Source: JACZUI01 sp965216725 (GTDB taxonomy: Bacteria; Actinomycetota; Acidimicrobiia; Spongiisociales; ZC4RG35). From it: 64,000 nt of DNA. The notes beneath the pieces are model-generated. The model did not search any database. It was not told where the DNA came from and saw only the letters and a list, made by a program, of their open reading frames with translations. The number at the start of each line of letters is the position of its first letter. The first letter of the stretch is position 1. This document shows, in pieces, positions 16,995 to 26,600 of this stretch. The stretch is from the NCBI GenBank assembly GCA_965216725.1, contig CBDCGI010000022.1, forward strand, positions 124,001 to 188,000, in the 5' to 3' direction. The translations under genes and the position numbers were made by a program.

Positions 16995-17342
16995 CTATTT
17001 CGGTTTCAGGCTGAGGGTGTAGGTGTAACTCCTGGCGAGCCATGGAGCCATTTGGGCGGGTTTCTGCAGCATCGCTTCAGGTATCTCCACGTGTTCACGG
17101 ATGTTGGCTCCGTAGTTCGTGAACGGGACCGCGTCGTGCTCTTCGAGAAACGTCTCGCGATCTTCTGCGGATAGCCGGATGCCGACTCGCCCGTCTTTCG
17201 TGAGGGAGCTGAACATGTGGCCGTTCACCGATGTGTAAGGGAGCTTCATGCCGCCTTTGAGCTCGATTTCGGGATGGGTGTCGATGAGCCGCCGGTATAG
17301 GTCCAGCTTGTCCTGGGGCACCTCGTCTGGAGCCTTTGCCAT
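16995..17342 (-). CDS. TfoX N-terminal-domain-like small protein
   Basis: 115 residues starting at ATG 17342 with AAGGAGAG upstream; the longer frame overlaps the divergent fxsA gene. The core KLPYTSVNGHMFSSLTKDGRVGIRLSAEDR resembles TfoX_N/MmcQ-like folds (a 'GxMFxxL...DGxxxLRL' pattern). The family includes competence regulator TfoX, but stand-alone domains have no proven role. Assignment rests on one motif. Confidence 0.5.
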   Translation of the reverse strand: MAKAPDEVPQDKLDLYRRLIDTHPEIELKGGMKLPYTSVNGHMFSSLTKDGRVGIRLSAEDRETFLEEHDAVPFTNYGANIREHVEIPEAMLQKPAQMAPWLARSYTYTLSLKPK

Positions 17343-17413
17343 GGTCGCTCTCTCCTTGCCTGGGGACGTTTCGAATATAGGTCGAACGGGGTCTAGTTGG
17401 CTGCGCCAGGATC

Positions 17414-17419
17414 TACCGT
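17414..17419 (+). promoter_or_regulatory. -10-like TACCGT, leaderless start at 17426
   Basis: TACCGT ends 6 bases before the ATG of the fxsA-like gene; no ribosome site. Confidence 0.4.
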
Positions 17420-17425
17420 TGCGGA

Positions 17426-17848
17426 ATGCCTTTCCTGGCGATCTTTGCGGTGGTGGCCCTGGCCGAGATGGCAACGTTTTTCTGGGTCGAATCACGAATC
17501 GGCCTGGGTTGGGCCCTCGGGTTGGCGCTGGCAACCGCAGTCATCGGGTCGGTATTGGTGAGGAGGTCGGGTTTGGCGATCCTTGCCCAGATCCGTGGCA
17601 AGCTCGATCAGGGTCAGTTGCCGGGCCGGGAGCTCACTCATGGGGCGGCGGTCTTGGTGGCCGGAGCGTTCTTGATATCGCCAGGTTTCATAACTGACAC
17701 GCTCGGCTTCCTTCTCTTGGTGCCGCCGATCCGTGATTGGATCCACGGCTCTCTCACCAGGCGCTTCCAGGCCCGATTCTCTTTCCTGGGCGGGGGAGTG
17801 GATGAAGAAATCATCGACGTGGAAGACATCGACCCTCCACAACTCTGA
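17426..17848 (+). CDS. fxsA: FxsA family membrane protein
   Basis: 140 residues. The N-terminus LAIFAVVALAEMATFFWV, the segment SGLAILAQIRGKLDQGQLPGREL and the third hydrophobic segment LISPGFITDTLGFLLLVPP are all characteristic of FxsA, a cytoplasmic-membrane protein that in E. coli relieves phage F exclusion when overproduced. Its normal role is unknown. The acidic C-terminal tail is common in actinobacterial members. Followed by a strong hairpin. Confidence 0.9.
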   Translation: MPFLAIFAVVALAEMATFFWVESRIGLGWALGLALATAVIGSVLVRRSGLAILAQIRGKLDQGQLPGRELTHGAAVLVAGAFLISPGFITDTLGFLLLVPPIRDWIHGSLTRRFQARFSFLGGGVDEEIIDVEDIDPPQL

Positions 17849-17852
17849 CCGC

Positions 17853-17890
17853 GTGTGCACCAGCCCATCGAAGGACGCGCTGGTGCACAC
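17853..17890. terminator. 12-bp perfect hairpin between convergent genes
   Basis: Arms 17853-17864 and 17879-17890 pair perfectly around a 14-base loop. It separates the fxsA-like gene from the convergent CHRD gene. The GTGTGC core recalls the palindromic repeats at 55 and 58 kb, but the rest differs. Confidence 0.65.
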
Positions 17891-17910
17891 GACCGGCTTC
17901 TCGGTTCCTC

Positions 17911-18360
17911 CTACTTCGAGAGCTGGCCCCGCACCTCGCCACCCGGAGCGAAGCTGGTGTGGATGTTGATGTAGTAATTCCAAGGATGCTGGCGGATGTC
18001 CTTGATCAGATCCTTGTCGACGCCTCCGACACAGATGCTGTGGTCTGCAGATGCCACCTGGAGATTGACTACCACCGGGCCGTTCACGCCTGCAGCGCCG
18101 ACGTGAATATGGCCGGCCAGCACATCATCGTCCCCGTTGACGTATCCGCCTGAAGTGATGTCGACACAAACCTCGCCTTGACCCTGGTTGAGGGTCACCT
18201 CCGCAGAACCCGATGCCGATGAGGCCGGGGGAGGCACCTCGTTGGCCGCCGCCAGATCGGCGGTCAAGGGCCGCCCGCCGCCCAGGGCTGGGATGGCGAA
18301 CACCATCACGGCCGCCAAGCTCGCCAACGTGGTGATCGTTCGTCTCAGTTTCGTATGCAT
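17911..18360 (-). CDS. Secreted CHRD domain protein
   Basis: 149 residues: signal peptide (about 1-28), then one CHRD domain with AANEVPPPASSASGSAEV at its start, HIHVGAAGVNGPVVVNL in the middle and HTSFAPGGEVRGQL at the end, all family hallmarks. CHRD domains occur in metazoan chordin and in many bacterial exported proteins of unknown function. The ATG at 18360 has ribosome site GAGGAGGAAC. Confidence 0.9.
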   Translation of the reverse strand: MHTKLRRTITTLASLAAVMVFAIPALGGGRPLTADLAAANEVPPPASSASGSAEVTLNQGQGEVCVDITSGGYVNGDDDVLAGHIHVGAAGVNGPVVVNLQVASADHSICVGGVDKDLIKDIRQHPWNYYINIHTSFAPGGEVRGQLSK

Positions 18361-18448
18361 GACGGTTCCTCCTCGATGACCGGTCACCCACCGATACGGT
18401 CACGCTCCTTGATCGGTTCGCGGCGCCGACCGCACAGAAGGTTTCCTG

Positions 18449-19042
18449 TCAGCGGCAGGCACCCCGCCGGTATGGGCTCCAAGCCGACCAGCCTTGGATT
18501 TCGAGGATGCTGCGAGCCAGCCACAGGTTCACCTGTGGCTCGAAGAGACGCTCGCTATCGATGCTGGCTGCCTCTGCCCAGAAGGGCATCACCTGCATCA
18601 GCCCTGATGCTCCGGTTTTCGGATTGAGAGCGTCGGGGTTGCCGCCTGACTCCTTCGCTATCAGGCAGATGACGCGGTCGACGTCGCCGGCGTCGAAATA
18701 GTGTGACACCAGGTCGGTCCACTGCTCAGCGTTGCTTCCCATACCCCGGTAAGGAGCCTTATCGCCGGCGACGAGGGTCTCCAGTACGGGCGGGCCGCCA
18801 CGGCAGTCTTCGAGTATTGAGATCAAAGTCCTGAGATGTCTCAACTCTGCGACCGAGAGAATGCGGCTTTCCTCCGGTGTGCTCCAATCGTTGATCGCTT
18901 CGAGGGTGGTATCGCAGTGGGAGGGGCCGGCCATGGCTGCCGGTGGTGCCGCGATCAGCAGGACCGTCAGCGCCGCAGCGGAGAGGGTGCCGGCGACGAC
19001 TAGGCGAAACGGGATGCTGGAAATGTGGTGTCGACGTGACAT
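18449..19042 (-). CDS. Lytic transglycosylase, SLT domain
   Basis: 197 residues. Signal peptide (about 1-38), a variable N-terminal half, and a C-terminal SLT domain with catalytic E131 in AKESGGNP, then GASGLMQVMP. Such enzymes cleave the MurNAc-GlcNAc bond of peptidoglycan to form anhydro ends. The SLT domain is short and the protein ends soon after LWLARSILEIQG, so it is a minimal version. It is on the same strand as the CHRD gene, 88 bases upstream of it. Confidence 0.85.
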   Translation of the reverse strand: MSRRHHISSIPFRLVVAGTLSAAALTVLLIAAPPAAMAGPSHCDTTLEAINDWSTPEESRILSVAELRHLRTLISILEDCRGGPPVLETLVAGDKAPYRGMGSNAEQWTDLVSHYFDAGDVDRVICLIAKESGGNPDALNPKTGASGLMQVMPFWAEAASIDSERLFEPQVNLWLARSILEIQGWSAWSPYRRGACR

Positions 19043-19159
19043 ATGAAAAGTGGATCAGATGAGCGGGGGTGGGGTCGAATAGACCCGGAGATTGACCCGA
19101 CGGCCAGTCGTTGGAGACTGTAACGGTGGCTACCGGCTACCTGGTGTCCACACCTTTGC

Positions 19160-21316
19160 TCACGGTGACTCGATTCGGATGTGGACCACGTTTGGATTCC
19201 ACAGGAAGGCGGTTGGGTCACAAAACGTGGGGCAGTCAGGCGCCAACGGCTCCCATTCCTGAGGCGTTGCTTGCTCCGGCTCCTCCTCACAATCCTCTGG
19301 GTCCTCGACGAATCTCGTCACTGCGAAATCCAAGAAGCCTTCGCCGGTTGAGGTGACTAGCAACGTCGACTCGCCGCTCACCCCAGGGGGGACCTCAGTG
19401 TCCCATTGTTGTTGAGCTCCGTTCTCCCCTGGGCCGCGCCAGGAGAATTGGACGGCCCCGCTGGTGAGCACATCGATGCAGGCGTGTTGTCCCGGCTCGA
19501 CTATCAGTCGGAAACGCCGGATCGTGAACGGAGGAGGTGCGAGGTTGGCATTGAACAGGAAGTTGATCGGCAGGTCGGTGACTTGCGCGTCGTAAGGGAC
19601 GTAGTCGAAGAGAAACCCAAGGTCGGGAACCTGGCTATCTGTCAGTGCCTGGGCGAACCCGTGAAATAGTGATGAGATCTGAGTTGGGGACAGCTGGCCG
19701 AAGCCGAATACCGGTCCCGCCCCTCCGAGGGCGCTGTCGAGATATTCGAAGAACAGCCACGAAGTGATTCCCCATTCGGTGAGGGGCTTTGATAACTCGA
19801 ACTGGGCAAGAGCCTGAGCGAATCGGTGCTCGTAGTTCACGTCTGGGTAGACGAATCCGCTGAGATAGAGCGCCATCCCGTCCACCAGCCACAGGTCACC
19901 GTATTCTCCGGCAACCATGGCTGCGGCCATGGCGTAGGCCACGACTTGCTGCAGCTGGCCCAGCTGGACGCCTTCCAGTCCGAACGCCATATCGAAGCCG
20001 AGGTTGGCAACGTAACCGCTGTCGGCGATGTCGATGCTGACGGCGACGTTGTTCGGATTCAGGATGATGCTGGTTCCGGGAAGGTTCCCGATCGAACCCA
20101 GTTCAGAAGCGGACTTCTGTATGGCCTCCTCGATGATCTCCAGGTGCTCCGCCGTCCAATTCGTCTCGAACTCGTCTTTCACCCAATAGAGCGTGTAGTC
20201 GCCGAATTCGGTCTCGACCTTCTTACTGTTCAGGCAATTGCCGGTCCCGTAGTTCTGAACGCAGAAGCTTTCAGCTACTGGGTCTTCCTGGGTGAATGTG
20301 AGGTTCAGAAGGAGCGGGCTCAGGGCAGCTGCCGGTCCCGCATCGACCACCTCCGCCGAACCCAGGTCAGCGGCCGATGGGAGCAACCGCGAAAGCAGCT
20401 GTTCGATCTCTTCTGCCTCCAGGTCGTCCTCGGCGGTTGAAGCCAGGTGCTCTCGCGCGATGTCGATGATGTCGCTGTTGTCGAAGGCAACCAGGTCTGG
20501 ATAGCGAAGGACGTCGGAGTGATCGGCCTCGCCAGCCATGAGCCGCAGCGTGGCCACGAGACCCTGACTTCGGCTCCATTCACCAGCCTGCTCCTTGGCC
20601 GCCAAGTTTCCTGCGTAGCCGTCGCGTGCAGGGTCGGACTCGTCGATGTCGATCGAGATGGCAACCGGCTCTGGCTGGTCGGCTATCACCCCGGGGAATC
20701 TGGGCAGGCTGCGTCTGGCCAGCTCGGTGATGATCTCCAATTCCTCATCCGGTTCGGTGTCAGGTCGATGGAGCCTGATTCGGAAGTACAGACCGCCCGA
20801 GTCGATGAGCTCGAACACTGAGATGACGCTCTCGTCAGCCCCAGCGAACCAAATTGCGTCGCCGCCAACTCCACTCACCGGAGATCCAGTGACCGCTGCC
20901 AGTTCGGCGCCCGGTGAGAAGTCTCCAGGGTCGCCCGGCTCGATGGTCACCCAGAACTCCCTGTCGTCGGCGAGCGTATCGGTGCACGTCTCGCCTCCGG
21001 AGAACTCCATGACGCTCAGCAGCTGCCCCTCGGTCCCAAACGCGTAGTCGACGTCGTCGATCGTTATGAGGCCACTGCATGCGAGCTGCTCGAATGCCGG
21101 ATGCACATCAGCATCAAAGGCGGGGCCCTGTGTCGAGGTGGTTTGCGCTTCAGTGCCGGAGTCGAGGTCCGCGGTCACATCTGATGCGCCAGGAGGGGTC
21201 TCGGAGCCGGACGTGGCCAAGTTGGCAATGGTCAATCCGATACCAAGTAGCGCGATGCCGCCGAACAGCGCCGACTCCAGAGGGTGAGTCCGGATCCAAT
21301 CGATGATTTTCCGCAT
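19160..21316 (-). CDS. Anchored extracellular protein, gluzincin-like without zinc motif
   Basis: 718 residues: cytoplasmic tail, one membrane helix (about 16-33), then a large external part. Residues about 455-490 read like the active site of peptidase MA-type gluzincins (helix, then WLVDGMALYLSG where active enzymes have WLxEGxAxY), but the HExxH position is occupied by AYAMA and the downstream Glu is Asp. The fold may be kept for binding, not catalysis. The C-terminal 130 residues are beta-rich with paired Cys. No family name recognised. Confidence 0.5.
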   Translation of the reverse strand: MRKIIDWIRTHPLESALFGGIALLGIGLTIANLATSGSETPPGASDVTADLDSGTEAQTTSTQGPAFDADVHPAFEQLACSGLITIDDVDYAFGTEGQLLSVMEFSGGETCTDTLADDREFWVTIEPGDPGDFSPGAELAAVTGSPVSGVGGDAIWFAGADESVISVFELIDSGGLYFRIRLHRPDTEPDEELEIITELARRSLPRFPGVIADQPEPVAISIDIDESDPARDGYAGNLAAKEQAGEWSRSQGLVATLRLMAGEADHSDVLRYPDLVAFDNSDIIDIAREHLASTAEDDLEAEEIEQLLSRLLPSAADLGSAEVVDAGPAAALSPLLLNLTFTQEDPVAESFCVQNYGTGNCLNSKKVETEFGDYTLYWVKDEFETNWTAEHLEIIEEAIQKSASELGSIGNLPGTSIILNPNNVAVSIDIADSGYVANLGFDMAFGLEGVQLGQLQQVVAYAMAAAMVAGEYGDLWLVDGMALYLSGFVYPDVNYEHRFAQALAQFELSKPLTEWGITSWLFFEYLDSALGGAGPVFGFGQLSPTQISSLFHGFAQALTDSQVPDLGFLFDYVPYDAQVTDLPINFLFNANLAPPPFTIRRFRLIVEPGQHACIDVLTSGAVQFSWRGPGENGAQQQWDTEVPPGVSGESTLLVTSTGEGFLDFAVTRFVEDPEDCEEEPEQATPQEWEPLAPDCPTFCDPTAFLWNPNVVHIRIESP

Positions 21317-21402
21317 GGCGGCTACCCGGGTCGGTCATCGAAGCCTATAAGAATTGGCCAGTCGGTGTCCTGGCCCTGATGTCCTCACCCCGATCAGAGC
21401 GG

Positions 21403-21408
21403 TACCGT
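21403..21408 (+). promoter_or_regulatory. -10-like TACCGT, leaderless start at 21416
   Basis: TACCGT ends 7 bases before ATG 21416; no ribosome site. Confidence 0.4.
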
Positions 21409-21415
21409 CATCGTC

Positions 21416-23089
21416 ATGAATCTCGACTCTCTCTCCAGAGACTATTGGCAGACCCTCAGTCGCGCTAACCCCACGGTCGCCACCGTCCGCGGTGTCCACG
21501 ACTACGACGACCAGCTCGCCGGCTTCGACGATGGATGGCTGGCCGAGATCACGTCGGCGTTCCGGTCGATCCTCGACGGGGCCAAGTCACTGGACGAGTC
21601 CAGTCTCGGAGTGCAGGATCGAATCACCCGGTCCCTGCTCATCCACGAGATCGAATCGGGTCTGTACAACCTGGCGAACCCTTTCTTGAGGGCCCCTGTC
21701 GACCCCTTTCTCGGCCCTCACGTCCGTTTGATCTCGGACACTCGCCAAAACACCGTCACGGAGCGGGCGCAAGCTGATGCGTTGCTCGAGAGGTACACGA
21801 AGGTCCCGGCTTACCTGAGTGGAGCGATGTCGACCCACCGAGCAAACGCCGAGTCAGGTCTCACCCCGGCATCCGCCTCGGTGAAGAGAGTGCTCAGTCA
21901 GCTCGACGGCTATCTGGCATCGAGTCTCGAGGACGATCCCTTCCTGGTTCTCGATGTCCCTGGCGACGGAGACACATGGCGAGACCGGGCCCGAGATCTG
22001 GTCATCGGGACCATTCGCCCCGCCCTCGAGCGCTACCGGGCCGACATGGTGGCTCATGTTGCCCCGGCCGCCCGCCCGGATGAGAAGTGTGGGTTGGTCT
22101 GGATCGAGGGAGGTGAGGAGATCTACCAAAGGTTGATTCGCAAATACCTCCAAACCGCTGGTGTGCCCGAGGAGATTCATGACATCGGCCAGCATTGGGC
22201 AACCGAGGTCAACGCCGCCGAGTGGGTGGAGATCGGCCAGGAGGCTTTGGGCGCGAGTGACCGGGAGTCGGTCTTTGAGCGCCTTCATTCTGATCCTGAC
22301 CTGAGATTCACCTCTGAAGATGAGATGCTGCAACACGCACGAGAGGCGCTCGACCGAGCCTGGGCCGAGGTCGACAGCTGGTTTGCCCGCCGCCCCGACA
22401 CACCCTGTGACGTGGTCGCGGTGCCGTCAACCGTGGCGCCGGCTATGCCACCGGCCTACTACAGCGCGCCGCCAGTCGATGGGTCACGTCCTGGCACCTA
22501 CTTCCTCAACACTTATCGGCCGTCGGAGCGCGACCGATTCGAATATGAGTCGATTCACTTCCATGAGGGGATCCCGGGGCATCATTTCGACCGCTCCCTG
22601 GCCTCCGAGCTGGAGGGGATCCCCACCTTCCGGCGTTATGCCATGTCGTACGCCCATACCGAGGGGTGGGGTTTGTACTCCGAGCGGCTCGCTGACGAGA
22701 TGGGGCTGTATTCATCTCCCATCGATCGTCTCGGGATGGTCTCCGCCGACGCATGGCGAGCCGGGAGGCTCGTGACCGACACCGGGATCCACGCCCTGGG
22801 ATGGAGCCGGCAGCAGGCCATCGACTTCCTGCGGGAGTGGACTCCCATCGGACTACTGACCGTGGAACAGGAGATAGATCGTTACATAGGCATGCCCGGT
22901 CAGGCCCTGTCGTACAAGATGGGCCAGCTCGAGATCTTCCGCCTACGCGACCATGCCCGGCGAAAGCTGGGCGAGCGCTTCGACATCCGCGGGTTCCACG
23001 ACACCATGCTGGTCAACGGGGGTATGCCTTTGCCCATGCTGGAGGTGGCCGTTCAGGAATGGCTCGAAGGCGTGGGCTCCCCGGTCTGA
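21416..23089 (+). CDS. DUF885 family protein (putative metallopeptidase)
   Basis: 557 residues, typical for DUF885. The hallmark HFHEGIPGHH lies at about 381-390, a zincin-like HExxPGHH, followed by AHTEGWGLYSERLADEMG, where the Glu residues would complete the metal site. The C-terminal block GQALSYKMGQLEIFRLR is also family-typical. DUF885 proteins are thought to be zinc carboxypeptidase-like enzymes. No signal peptide, so cytoplasmic. Closely followed by the SnoaL-type gene. Confidence 0.85.
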   Translation: MNLDSLSRDYWQTLSRANPTVATVRGVHDYDDQLAGFDDGWLAEITSAFRSILDGAKSLDESSLGVQDRITRSLLIHEIESGLYNLANPFLRAPVDPFLGPHVRLISDTRQNTVTERAQADALLERYTKVPAYLSGAMSTHRANAESGLTPASASVKRVLSQLDGYLASSLEDDPFLVLDVPGDGDTWRDRARDLVIGTIRPALERYRADMVAHVAPAARPDEKCGLVWIEGGEEIYQRLIRKYLQTAGVPEEIHDIGQHWATEVNAAEWVEIGQEALGASDRESVFERLHSDPDLRFTSEDEMLQHAREALDRAWAEVDSWFARRPDTPCDVVAVPSTVAPAMPPAYYSAPPVDGSRPGTYFLNTYRPSERDRFEYESIHFHEGIPGHHFDRSLASELEGIPTFRRYAMSYAHTEGWGLYSERLADEMGLYSSPIDRLGMVSADAWRAGRLVTDTGIHALGWSRQQAIDFLREWTPIGLLTVEQEIDRYIGMPGQALSYKMGQLEIFRLRDHARRKLGERFDIRGFHDTMLVNGGMPLPMLEVAVQEWLEGVGSPV

Positions 23090-23154
23090 TGCTCCAGGGA
23101 CCCGGTCCTGGGCAAAACCGCGTAAGCTCCGCACCCGTAGAGCAAGGAGAAGAA

Positions 23155-23538
23155 ATGAGCGAGCACCCTTACGCCACCCTGTATCGAAAAGTGACGGAGG
23201 CACTCATGGAGGGTGATCTCAACGCCATGGCGGACTCGCTCGCCGACGACGTCGTCTGGCACCAGATCGGCGCGCCAACACTCCACGGGAAAGCTGCTGT
23301 TGTCTCGCAATGGGAAGGGATCACCGAAGGCGTCGAGTTCGACGTGGCTGTTCACGATGTGGTGGCCAACGACGAGCATTTGGTCGGTCTGGTCGAGGCC
23401 CATGTCAAGGTCGGTGACGACGAGTTCAGCTACAAGACCGCTGAAATCGCCCATATGGATAACGGCAAGGTCACCGAGCGCTGGGCCTTCTCGGACGACA
23501 CGCAGGCGATCGTGGAGTTCTTCTCTCGGTCTGGCTGA
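23155..23538 (+). CDS. SnoaL-like / NTF2-fold protein
   Basis: 127 residues, one NTF2-like domain: helix YRKVTEALMEGDLNAMADSLADDVVWH, then HGKAAV and a curved sheet ending KVTERWAFSDDTQAIVEFF. Members range from polyketide cyclases to catalytically silent binding proteins; no catalytic set is evident. Ribosome site AAGGAGAAG sits directly before the ATG. It lies 65 bases after the DUF885 gene and is likely co-transcribed. Confidence 0.8.
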   Translation: MSEHPYATLYRKVTEALMEGDLNAMADSLADDVVWHQIGAPTLHGKAAVVSQWEGITEGVEFDVAVHDVVANDEHLVGLVEAHVKVGDDEFSYKTAEIAHMDNGKVTERWAFSDDTQAIVEFFSRSG

Positions 23539-23612
23539 CACTCTCGGTCTGATCATGGGGTCGGTGACGGCTCACGTGCCCCTGTACCGCGGGACTCGTC
23601 CATCCCAGGACG

Positions 23613-23618
23613 TAGCAT
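23613..23618 (+). promoter_or_regulatory. -10-like TAGCAT, leaderless start at 23627
   Basis: TAGCAT ends 8 bases before GTG 23627; no ribosome site. Confidence 0.35.
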
Positions 23619-23626
23619 GAGTTCGT

Positions 23627-26600
23627 GTGGGCGAAATGACCTGTAGCAACTGTGGCACGCCGAATGAAGAGGGGCGCAAGTTCTGCGGTGAATGCGGACA
23701 AGCGTTGGTTCAGACATGCCAAATCTGCTCAACCGCCAACCCGCCGACTGTCAAGTTCTGCGGTGAATGCGGGTCGGCATTCGCGCCGGGGGAGCGACCT
23801 CCGGTAGCCGAGTCGAGCGCCGTGGCAGAGACCGAGCGGCGCTTGGTTTCGGTGCTGTTTCTCGATCTCGTTGGTTTCACCACACTCGCCGAAGGAAAAG
23901 ACGCTGAAGATGTCCGAACCTTGCTCAGCGACTATTTCGAGACGGCGAAATCGATCATCGAACGTCATGGAGGGTTGGTCGAGAAGTTCATCGGCGATGC
24001 GGTGATGGCGGCATGGGGTACGCCGACGGCTCACGAAGACGATGCCGAACGCGCAGTGCGCTCCGCGTTGGAGCTGGTCGACGCGGTTGAAGCTCTCGGT
24101 GACAAATGGGAGCTTTCCATGAAGGCACGTGCGGGGGTCGTCACCGGTGAGGCTGCGACCCGGCCTTCCGCAGTGTCGGAAGGGATGGTCGCCGGCGACA
24201 TGGTCAATACCGCTTCCCGGCTGCAGGGTGCGGCGATGCCGGGAACGGTTCTGGTCGGCGACGCCACCGTACGCTCCACACGCGGAACGATTGCCTTTGA
24301 AGAGGTGGGTCCTCTCGATCTCAAGGGAAAAGAAGAGCCGTTCACTTCCTATCGGGCGCTGCGCGTTGTCGCCGATGTGCTGGGAGACCCGGATCTGATC
24401 GAGCCGCCTTTCATAGGTCGGAATGAGGAACTCCGTCTCCTCAAGGAGCAACTCCACGGAATCACCAGGGACGGCAGGGCCAGGGTGGTCTCCGTCACCG
24501 GCATCGGGGGCATTGGCAAGTCACGGCTTGCCAGGGAGTTTGGAAGGTACATCGACGGGCTAACCGAGACCTTCTTCTGGCACGTCGGACGTTGTCCCGC
24601 TTACGGCGACGGGATCACCTTCTGGGCGCTGGGAGAGATGATCCGGCGACGTGCCGGGATCACCGAAGGCGATTCGACCGAAGAGGCGCTGGCCAAGCTC
24701 GAAACCAGCGTGGAGACCTACGTGACCGACCCCGAGGAGCGCTCATGGGTCCTGGGTGGGTTGGGCCTGCTACTCGGATATGACGAAACACCACATGGAT
24801 CAGGCGAGGAGCTGTTTGCCGCCTGGCGCACCTTCTTCGAGCGGCTCGCCGAGGCCGGCCCGGTGGTAATGGTCTTCGAAGACCTGCAGTGGGCCGACCA
24901 GGGATTGCTTGACTTCATAGGCTCCCTCTTGCGTTGGTCAAGGGACCATTCGATTCTCGTTGTCGGGCTGTCGCGTCCTGAGATCGCCGATCGCCGGCCT
25001 GATTGGGGAGCAGGGCAGCGCTCGTTCACCTCCATGAACCTCGAGCCTCTAGGCGCCGACTCGATGGCCCGGCTGGTGAGAGGCCTCGTCGCCGACGCTC
25101 CGGATGACGCAGTGGGGAGAATCGTCGAGCGCTCTGAGGGTGTTCCCCTGTACGCGGTGGAAACCATCAGGATGCTGGCTGATAGAGGGGTCCTCGAAGC
25201 CAGAACCCACGACTACGAGCTGGTCGGGTCGTTCGAAGACCTGGAAGTTCCCGAGACACTGCACGCCCTCATCGCTGCCCGTCTCGATGCCCTTCCACCG
25301 GCGGATCGCTCACTCGTTCAAGACGCCGCGGTGCTCGGGAAGAGCTTCACTGCCGAGGCCCTGGCAACAATGGCCGGTGCAGAACACAGTGACATCGAGC
25401 CCCGGCTCATCGAACTGGCCAAGCGAGAGATCCTCACTGTCGACGCCGACCTCCGGTCGCCGGAACGTGGTCAGTTCGTGTTCTCACAGAGCTTGATTCG
25501 TGAGGTGGCTTATGGGACTCTCGCCAAAGCCGACCGGCGCGAACGGCACGTGAGGGCGGCCGAGCTGATGGAGGCCTTGGAAGATGACGAGCTGGCTGCT
25601 GCGGTGGCCGCTCATTACGTCGAGGCCCTGAAGGCGGCCGGGGAAGGGCCGGAGCGGGTGTCGCTGGCGGCCCGAGCTCGAAGCTGGCTGCGGCGGGCTT
25701 CGGATCGCGCGATGAACCTGGGCTCGGCAGACCAGGCGGTGGCGCTGGTGGAACAGGCCCTGCCCCTCACCGACGATGGCCGGGAACGCCGCGAGCTCCT
25801 TCTCCTGGCTGCCCGTGCCGCGGAGGATCTGGTGCTGATGGAGCAGGCAGCCGGTTACCTGTCCGAAGCGGCCCGACTCGCCGCCGCGGATGGGGATGGA
25901 CCCGATGAGATCCGGATCCTCGTGGCACTGATCAAGATCCTGCATCTGACCGACCAGGAGCAAAAGGAGCAGGAACTGGCCCGAGACATGGTGGCCCGCT
26001 TCGGAGAGTCCACCAACCCCAATGTGGCCCCTTATGTCTCTCATGCGCTCAGTTACACGCGCTTTCTCGATGGTGACCACGAGGGCGCACACCACGCCAC
26101 CGACGCTGCCTTGGGGGGTTACGAGCGGCTGGGAGACGTGGAGAACTTCGTTCAGTTGCTCAGCCCGAAGATCTTTCTGCTGCTTCTGGTGGGCCGGGGG
26201 CGCGAGGCGACGATGCTCGCCCGCGGCTATGTGGAGTGGATTCGCCAGCACGGTGACCTCAGGCAGCTCGCCAGCGCCTTGAGCACCGCCGGGACGACAT
26301 TGACCAATGAGGACCCAAGGGGCTCCTTTGACCTCGTGATGGAGGGCCTTGAAGTGTCGAGAAGAGGCGGCTTCGGGGCGATGGAGGTGGGTCTTCTCAC
26401 CAACGGGACCGAGAGTGCGATCGAGCTCGGCGAGTTCGAATTGGCGGCTCACATGATCGAGCGCCTCGAGGAGATTCCCAACCTGCCGCTGACTGACATC
26501 CTCGCTCACAAGCTCAACGTTGCGAACCTCGCCGCGTATCGCGGCGACACCGAAACGGCGCAGGCTGCCATCGATTCTCTTCCGTACGAGGACAAGGCTC

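Noticed and set aside
17853..17890. Fourth copy of the palindromic repeat family
   Set aside because: Only GTGTGC is shared with the 55/58-kb hairpins; arms and loop differ, so I kept it as an ordinary terminator.
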